From: Candidatus Hydrogenedentota bacterium
GTDB taxonomy: Bacteria > Hydrogenedentota > Hydrogenedentia > Hydrogenedentales > CAIZGN01
Assembly (NCBI GenBank): GCA_903932505.1
Contig: CAIZGN010000659.1
Coordinates: 1-35,078 of the forward strand
Length of the DNA stretch: 35,078 nt
Reading direction: 5' to 3'
Below the pieces are notes generated by a model. It saw nothing but the letters and a program-made list of their open reading frames with translations, ran no database searches and had not been told where the DNA came from. The position numbers were made by a program, and so were the translations under genes. Shown piece after piece: positions 30,882-35,078 of this stretch. Position 1 is the stretch's first letter. Each line of letters starts with the position of its first letter.

Positions 30882-33002
30882 ATGATATCGCTCAATGAAG
30901 CGCAACAGTCCGCCGTCACCGCCGCAGACGGCCCTGCCCTGGTACTCGCAGGCGCAGGTGCCGGAAAAACCCGTGTCATCGTCGAACGTCTTGTATGGCT
31001 GGTCGAAGAACAAGGGGTTGATCCAAGGCACCTGCTGGCACTCACCTTCACGAACAAAGCCGCCGCCGAAATGCGCCTGCGTTTCGCCGAACGCCTCGGC
31101 GTGGAGCGGGTACCCTCGTGGCTTGGCACCTTTCACTCCTTCGGGCTCTTTCTCCTGCGCCGCGACATGGCCGCCCTGGGGCGCGCCACCACCTTCACGA
31201 TCTTTGATGATTCCGATCAAGTATCCCTCATGAAACGCCTCATCAAAGAACTGCCCGACCGCTATGAAAGGGTATCCCCCCGGGATGCCCTGACGTGGAT
31301 CAGCCTATTCAAGCAACGCTGCGCAAAGCCCGAGGATGAACCGCAGGATTCCGTCGAGGAAGCCTTTCGATTCCTCTGGGATCAGTACCACAACACGTTG
31401 CTGAAAATTGCTGCGGTCGATTTTGATGACCTGTTGACCCTCCCCGTTCAGCTTTTTCAGCAGCACCCCGAAGTCCTCGCCAAGTACCAGCGACGCTATC
31501 GGTATGTGCTGGTCGATGAATACCAGGACACCAATCGCGCCCAATACCTCATTGCCCGTTCCTTGAGCCAAGAGCACGGCAATCTCTTTGTGGTGGGCGA
31601 CGAGGATCAGAGCATCTATTCGTGGCGTGGCGCGGACATTAACAACATCCTCGATTTTTCAAAGGATTTTCCCACAGCGGGGGTCTATCGTCTCGAGCGC
31701 AATTACCGACGCACGAAACAGATACTGGATGCGGCCAATGCGGTCGTCGCCCACAACCTTAATCGGCTCGGGAAAAATTTGCACACGCCCGAGCAGGGTG
31801 ATCGGGTGCGTCTGCACGTCTCCGAATCCGGTGAAGATGAAGCCACCTTCGTGACCAAGGATCTCCTCGCCCGAAACCTTCCCCCCGGCAGTGTGGCTGT
31901 TCTCTATCGTACCAACGCGCAGTCGCGCGAGATGGAAACGGCCTTGCGCGATCAGGGGCTGCCCTACACCATCGTGGGCGGCATCAAATTCTACTCCCGC
32001 AAGGAGGTCAAGGATATCCTCGCGTATTTGCGCCTCATCGTCAACGGGGCCGACGACGAATCCGTGCGGCGGGTGCTCAATGTTCCCCCGCGCGGTGTCG
32101 GTGGGAAGACTCTGGAAGTAATCGAGGAAAACGCGGCGCGCCGGGGAGATTCTCTGTTGCAGGTGTTGCGCGATGCTGAACACGACATGATGCTCTCGGC
32201 GAGGGCGCGGGAATCGGCGGCGGAATTCGCCCACCTCATCGATGACCTCGCCGTGGAGTCCCGGCAATCCGCCGTGGCACCCTTGGTCGAGAAAGTACTG
32301 GAACGGGTGGGGTATCGCGAGCACGTCACCAAGAGCGACGAAAAAGACTCCCGTTCCCGACTCGAGATCGTGGACGAATTCATCGTGGGCTGTCGACAGT
32401 ACGACAAACGCGAAGGCAAGGATCTGCTTTCCTACCTGCAGGATCTCTCGCTGGAAACCGATGCCGACGACTGGGATCCCGAGGCACCCGCAGTCACCCT
32501 CATGACCTGCCATAACGCCAAGGGCCTTGAGTTCACCCATGTCTACCTGATAGGGTTAGAGGAGGGTTTGCTGCCGTTTTTTCGTGATCTTTCCGGAGAA
32601 GGGGAAGATATCGAGGAAGAGCGCCGCTTGTGTTATGTCGCCATGACCCGGGCGCGTGCGACGCTTACCCTGACGGCCGCGCAGTCGCGTATGTTGTATG
32701 GACGCACCCGGGACGACCGGCAGTTGTCCCGTTTCGTTCTCGAAGCCGGCATGGATCGGCTGGAGCGGGTCGGTATGCCCGGTCGGCGGAACCTCAAGGC
32801 GCCGCCGGAAAAATTGCAGCCGGTCAGCGGTTCAAAGTTCAAAACCGGCACGCGTGTGCATCACGCGCGTTTCGGTGTTGGTCTCGTAATGTACACCCAA
32901 GGCGAGGGCGGGCGCTTGAAGGCCCATATCCGATTCAACACGGGAAAAACCGCCACCCTCATGGTGGAGCAGGCTCCCTTAAGGATTTTGGAGGAGAAAT
33001 AG
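30882..33002 (+). CDS. pcrA: UvrD/PcrA-type ATP-dependent DNA helicase
   Basis: This 706-aa superfamily 1A 3'-5' helicase has the family length. The Q-motif is LNEAQQSAV (4-12), Walker A is GAGAGKT (24-30), motif Ia is LTFTNKAAAEMR (54-65), motif II is VDEYQDTN (211-218), and motif III is VVGDEDQSIYSWRGAD. YRRTKQIL (motif IV), LMTCHNAKGLEFTHVYLIGLEEG (motif V region) and EEERRLCYVAMTRARATL (motif VI) follow. The C-terminal tail GTRVHHARFGVGLV is the RNA-polymerase-contacting Tudor-like segment typical of PcrA. It works in excision repair and in removing blocked replication and transcription complexes. AAGGA lies ahead of the ATG. Its stop is one base before the pheA start. Confidence 0.95.
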   Translation: MISLNEAQQSAVTAADGPALVLAGAGAGKTRVIVERLVWLVEEQGVDPRHLLALTFTNKAAAEMRLRFAERLGVERVPSWLGTFHSFGLFLLRRDMAALGRATTFTIFDDSDQVSLMKRLIKELPDRYERVSPRDALTWISLFKQRCAKPEDEPQDSVEEAFRFLWDQYHNTLLKIAAVDFDDLLTLPVQLFQQHPEVLAKYQRRYRYVLVDEYQDTNRAQYLIARSLSQEHGNLFVVGDEDQSIYSWRGADINNILDFSKDFPTAGVYRLERNYRRTKQILDAANAVVAHNLNRLGKNLHTPEQGDRVRLHVSESGEDEATFVTKDLLARNLPPGSVAVLYRTNAQSREMETALRDQGLPYTIVGGIKFYSRKEVKDILAYLRLIVNGADDESVRRVLNVPPRGVGGKTLEVIEENAARRGDSLLQVLRDAEHDMMLSARARESAAEFAHLIDDLAVESRQSAVAPLVEKVLERVGYREHVTKSDEKDSRSRLEIVDEFIVGCRQYDKREGKDLLSYLQDLSLETDADDWDPEAPAVTLMTCHNAKGLEFTHVYLIGLEEGLLPFFRDLSGEGEDIEEERRLCYVAMTRARATLTLTAAQSRMLYGRTRDDRQLSRFVLEAGMDRLERVGMPGRRNLKAPPEKLQPVSGSKFKTGTRVHHARFGVGLVMYTQGEGGRLKAHIRFNTGKTATLMVEQAPLRILEEK
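32990..32996 (+). promoter_or_regulatory. Ribosome binding site deciding the TTG start of pheA
   Basis: GGAGGAG ends seven bases before TTG at 33004. It lies inside the last codons of pcrA. No in-frame ATG precedes the chorismate mutase domain, so this site fixes an uncommon TTG start. Confidence 0.8.
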
Positions 33003-33003
33003 C

Positions 33004-34074
33004 TTGACGCTGGATGAACTTAGACAGAATATTGATGAGTTGGACGGGCAGATCGTCCAGTTGCTCAACGACCGCGCACGTTGCGCGCAGCGGATTGGTG
33101 AACTTAAGCGACATACGGACAGTCCCATCTATGTCCCGGAACGCGAACAGGCCGTCTTCCAGCGGGTCGTGGCGAGAAACGAAGGCCCGCTAGAGGACTC
33201 CGCCATCGAGAGCATCTACCGGGAAGTCATCAGTGCCATCCGCACCCTTGAAAAAGCGGTGACGGTGGCCTTTCTCGGCCCCAAGGACACCTTCAGCCAT
33301 ATGGCCGCGCTTAAGGTCTTCGGTTCCTCAGCCGAGTATCATCCGCTCGCCTCCTTTGCCGATGTCTTCTCCGAAGTCGAGCACGGGCGCATTGATTACG
33401 GCGTGGTGCCTGTGGAAAGCTCCATGGGCGGCTCCGTCAGCGATACGCTCGATCATTTCATCGTGTCCAATCTGCAGATTGTGAACGAGGTAGAGCTGCA
33501 CATCACCCAGAACCTCATGGCGAACTGTTCCCTGGATGACGTCAAGCGGGTTTACTCAAAAGACAACGCCTTGATGCAGTGCAGGAACTGGCTGCGCTCA
33601 AATCTGCCGCGCGCCGAGCTCATTGAGGTATCCAGCACCGCCGAGGCCGCCCGCCGGGCGAGTTCGGAAGAGGGTGCCTCCGCCATCGCCAGCCGTTTGG
33701 CAGCGCAGACCTACAATCTTGAGATTCTCGCCGAGCGGGTCGAGGATGCGCCCCACAATTTCACGCGTTTCTTCGTGCTGGGCCGACAGCATGTGCGCCC
33801 CACCGGAAACGACAAAACCGCCCTCATCATTTCGGTGCAGGACAAGCCCGGCGCACTGTACAACCTGCTGTTGCCCTTTGCCAGCGAGGGGATTAATCTG
33901 TCCCGCATCGAGTCCCGCCCCTCAAAACTCCGCGCTTGGGAGTACGTTTTCTTTATCGACCTGCTCGGGCACGTCGAGGACGAAAAGGTCAAGCTGGTGC
34001 TGGAGCAGGTGGCCGCGCACGCCAAACAGGTCAAGATTCTCGGCTCGTTCCCGAGGGCGAAACGTCCCGACTGA
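33004..34074 (+). CDS. pheA: Bifunctional chorismate mutase/prephenate dehydratase (P-protein)
   Basis: This 356-aa enzyme turns chorismate into prephenate and then phenylpyruvate for phenylalanine synthesis. The AroQ chorismate mutase domain covers about 1-85 (LDELRQNIDELDGQIVQLLN, VPEREQ). The dehydratase domain covers about 86-262 and includes FLGPKDTFSH (90-99), VPVESSMGGSV (135-145; the family usually has ENS, here Ser139) and the catalytic FTRFFVLG (Thr254). The ACT domain, about 272-350, has GALYNLL (284-290) and ESRP (303-306), which bind phenylalanine, so feedback control is expected. The start is TTG with a strong ribosome binding site, one base after the pcrA stop. The gene converges on the decarboxylase gene with 2 bp between stops. 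Confidence 0.95.
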   Translation: MTLDELRQNIDELDGQIVQLLNDRARCAQRIGELKRHTDSPIYVPEREQAVFQRVVARNEGPLEDSAIESIYREVISAIRTLEKAVTVAFLGPKDTFSHMAALKVFGSSAEYHPLASFADVFSEVEHGRIDYGVVPVESSMGGSVSDTLDHFIVSNLQIVNEVELHITQNLMANCSLDDVKRVYSKDNALMQCRNWLRSNLPRAELIEVSSTAEAARRASSEEGASAIASRLAAQTYNLEILAERVEDAPHNFTRFFVLGRQHVRPTGNDKTALIISVQDKPGALYNLLLPFASEGINLSRIESRPSKLRAWEYVFFIDLLGHVEDEKVKLVLEQVAAHAKQVKILGSFPRAKRPD

Positions 34075-34076
34075 GG

Positions 34077-35078
34077 CTACGCGCCAGACCCCATGACCCG
34101 CTGCCCGGCCACACGAATCGCGGTCAACAGTGCCACGAGATGCGTCTCGTTGGTGAACGGATTGATCAGCGTGACCCGGAGGTGAAGTCCGGTCTTGAGT
34201 TGCGTTTGCACGATGTAGAATCGCCCGTCTTCGATAAGCACCCGCCGTATTGCGGACTGGAAGGCGTCCATATCCGCAGGGGCATTGTCGGGCCGGTAAC
34301 GGAAACACACCACATTGCTCTCGGGCCGCACCGGCACTTCAAAATCATCCGCCGCATCCAGCATCTCCGCGAAGCGTCGCGCAATCGTGTAGCGGGACGT
34401 TACATGCTCTCCAAAGAGACGCGTCCCGTGGCAGCGGAGTGTCGCGTAGACCTTGAGCGCCAACATTGGCTTTGTGCATTCCAACGTGCGATGTCCCAGG
34501 TTGAACGCTTCCTGTTTTCCCTTGCGCGCGAATAAATATGAGGCCTCTTCCTCAAACGCCGCATAGGCATGCGCCCCGTCCCGAAACAACACCGCGCTCA
34601 CCAGTCCGGGGATCATCATCATCTTGTGCGCGTCCCAGGTCACCGAGTCCGCACGCTCAATCCCGGACAGAAAATGCCGGTACGGCTTGCTCAGCAGCGC
34701 GCTGCCCCCGTGGGCCGCGTCCACATGCATCCACAGCCCGTGACGCTCGCTGAAGTCTGCCACCGCGTTGAGATTGTCATAGGCACCGCACGCCGTGCTG
34801 CACGCGCTTGCCACCACGCCGATCACACAACGCCCCCGGGCCTCGGCGGCGGAAAAACGCTCATCCAGCAAATCTGTCCGCAGATGATAGGCTTCATCAG
34901 TCGGAACGATTTCCGCGCCTTCGTTGCCCCAACCCATCGCGCACACCGACCGCAGTACGGAATAGTGCGCTTGGTTCGAAACGAGGAGCGCGGGCGGTCG
35001 TCCAGCGCACCGTGCGGTCTGCACCTGACGCGCAGCAAGCAGCGCGGTCAGGTTAGCCAAGGACCCGCCGGACGTCAA
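34077..35078 (-). CDS. Group II PLP-dependent amino acid decarboxylase, 5' end beyond the window
   Basis: About 333 C-terminal residues are visible; the frame is open at the window edge and the N-terminal part is missing. Numbering from the edge, TSGGSLANL (2-10) binds the PLP phosphate, HVDAAHGG (118-125) holds the Asp that contacts the PLP ring nitrogen, and TWDAHKMM (147-154) holds the Schiff-base Lys152. These fit the aspartate/glutamate/tyrosine/2,4-diaminobutyrate decarboxylase family (Pfam Pyridoxal_deC). The substrate cannot be told from this part. Position next to pheA suggests an aromatic amino acid as one option, but the genes are convergent, so this is weak. Confidence 0.88.
   Translation of the reverse strand: MTSGGSLANLTALLAARQVQTARCAGRPPALLVSNQAHYSVLRSVCAMGWGNEGAEIVPTDEAYHLRTDLLDERFSAAEARGRCVIGVVASACSTACGAYDNLNAVADFSERHGLWMHVDAAHGGSALLSKPYRHFLSGIERADSVTWDAHKMMMIPGLVSAVLFRDGAHAYAAFEEEASYLFARKGKQEAFNLGHRTLECTKPMLALKVYATLRCHGTRLFGEHVTSRYTIARRFAEMLDAADDFEVPVRPESNVVCFRYRPDNAPADMDAFQSAIRRVLIEDGRFYIVQTQLKTGLHLRVTLINPFTNETHLVALLTAIRVAGQRVMGSGA

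Overview
The window looks like a chromosomal segment of a Gram-negative, probably environmental bacterium of moderately high GC (my estimate is just under 60 %). A bifunctional class A PBP, an RlpA-type protein and a polyprenyl-phosphate sugar transferase point to a diderm. Two twin-arginine-leader proteins (a Gfo/Idh/MocA oxidoreductase and a sugar-phosphate isomerase-like TIM barrel), a 1.1-kaa exported protein with calcium repeats and a very large PAS histidine kinase resemble Hydrogenedentota or PVC-group genomes. That placement is an inference from gene style, not from a marker gene.

Layout. Positions 1-12512 (minus strand) form a closely spaced run, in transcription order: an internally duplicated polyprenyl glycosylphosphotransferase, a 1709-aa hybrid sensor kinase, a 1106-aa sulfite/nitrite reductase fused to a GltD-like flavoprotein and ferredoxin, a TAT-exported Gfo/Idh/MocA protein, and the first 21 codons of a dCMP deaminase. 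Just upstream (12746-13203, minus) are two tandem small genes encoding Gly-Thr-repeat peptides, with their own promoter and a hairpin behind them; these are the least explained genes here. Positions 13437-18171 (minus) hold a class A PBP followed by a class II aldolase and an FGGY sugar kinase that overlap by 4 bp. Divergent from the PBP lie cinA with a degenerate C-terminal domain, a small RlpA-like protein and a TPR membrane protein (plus strand).

Positions 21295-24706 (minus) carry xseA-xseB-(unknown gene)-ispA, divergent from larE. After a strong intrinsic terminator come a hydroxypyruvate-isomerase-like protein, a large exported protein and a YtrA-type GntR regulator, all minus. The GntR gene is divergent from a pcrA/uvrD helicase, with a perfect 9-bp inverted repeat over the probable GntR promoter. 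pcrA is followed at once by pheA (TTG start), which converges on a truncated PLP-dependent decarboxylase at the right edge.

Functionally most of the window is housekeeping: DNA repair, isoprenoid and phenylalanine biosynthesis, and cell-wall synthesis. The accessory interest lies in 1380-13203: the Gly-Thr peptide pair, the tandem sugar transferase and the single-chain siroheme reductase. No tRNA, rRNA, CRISPR array, insertion sequence or prophage was recognised, and no stretch over 300 bp lacks a gene.
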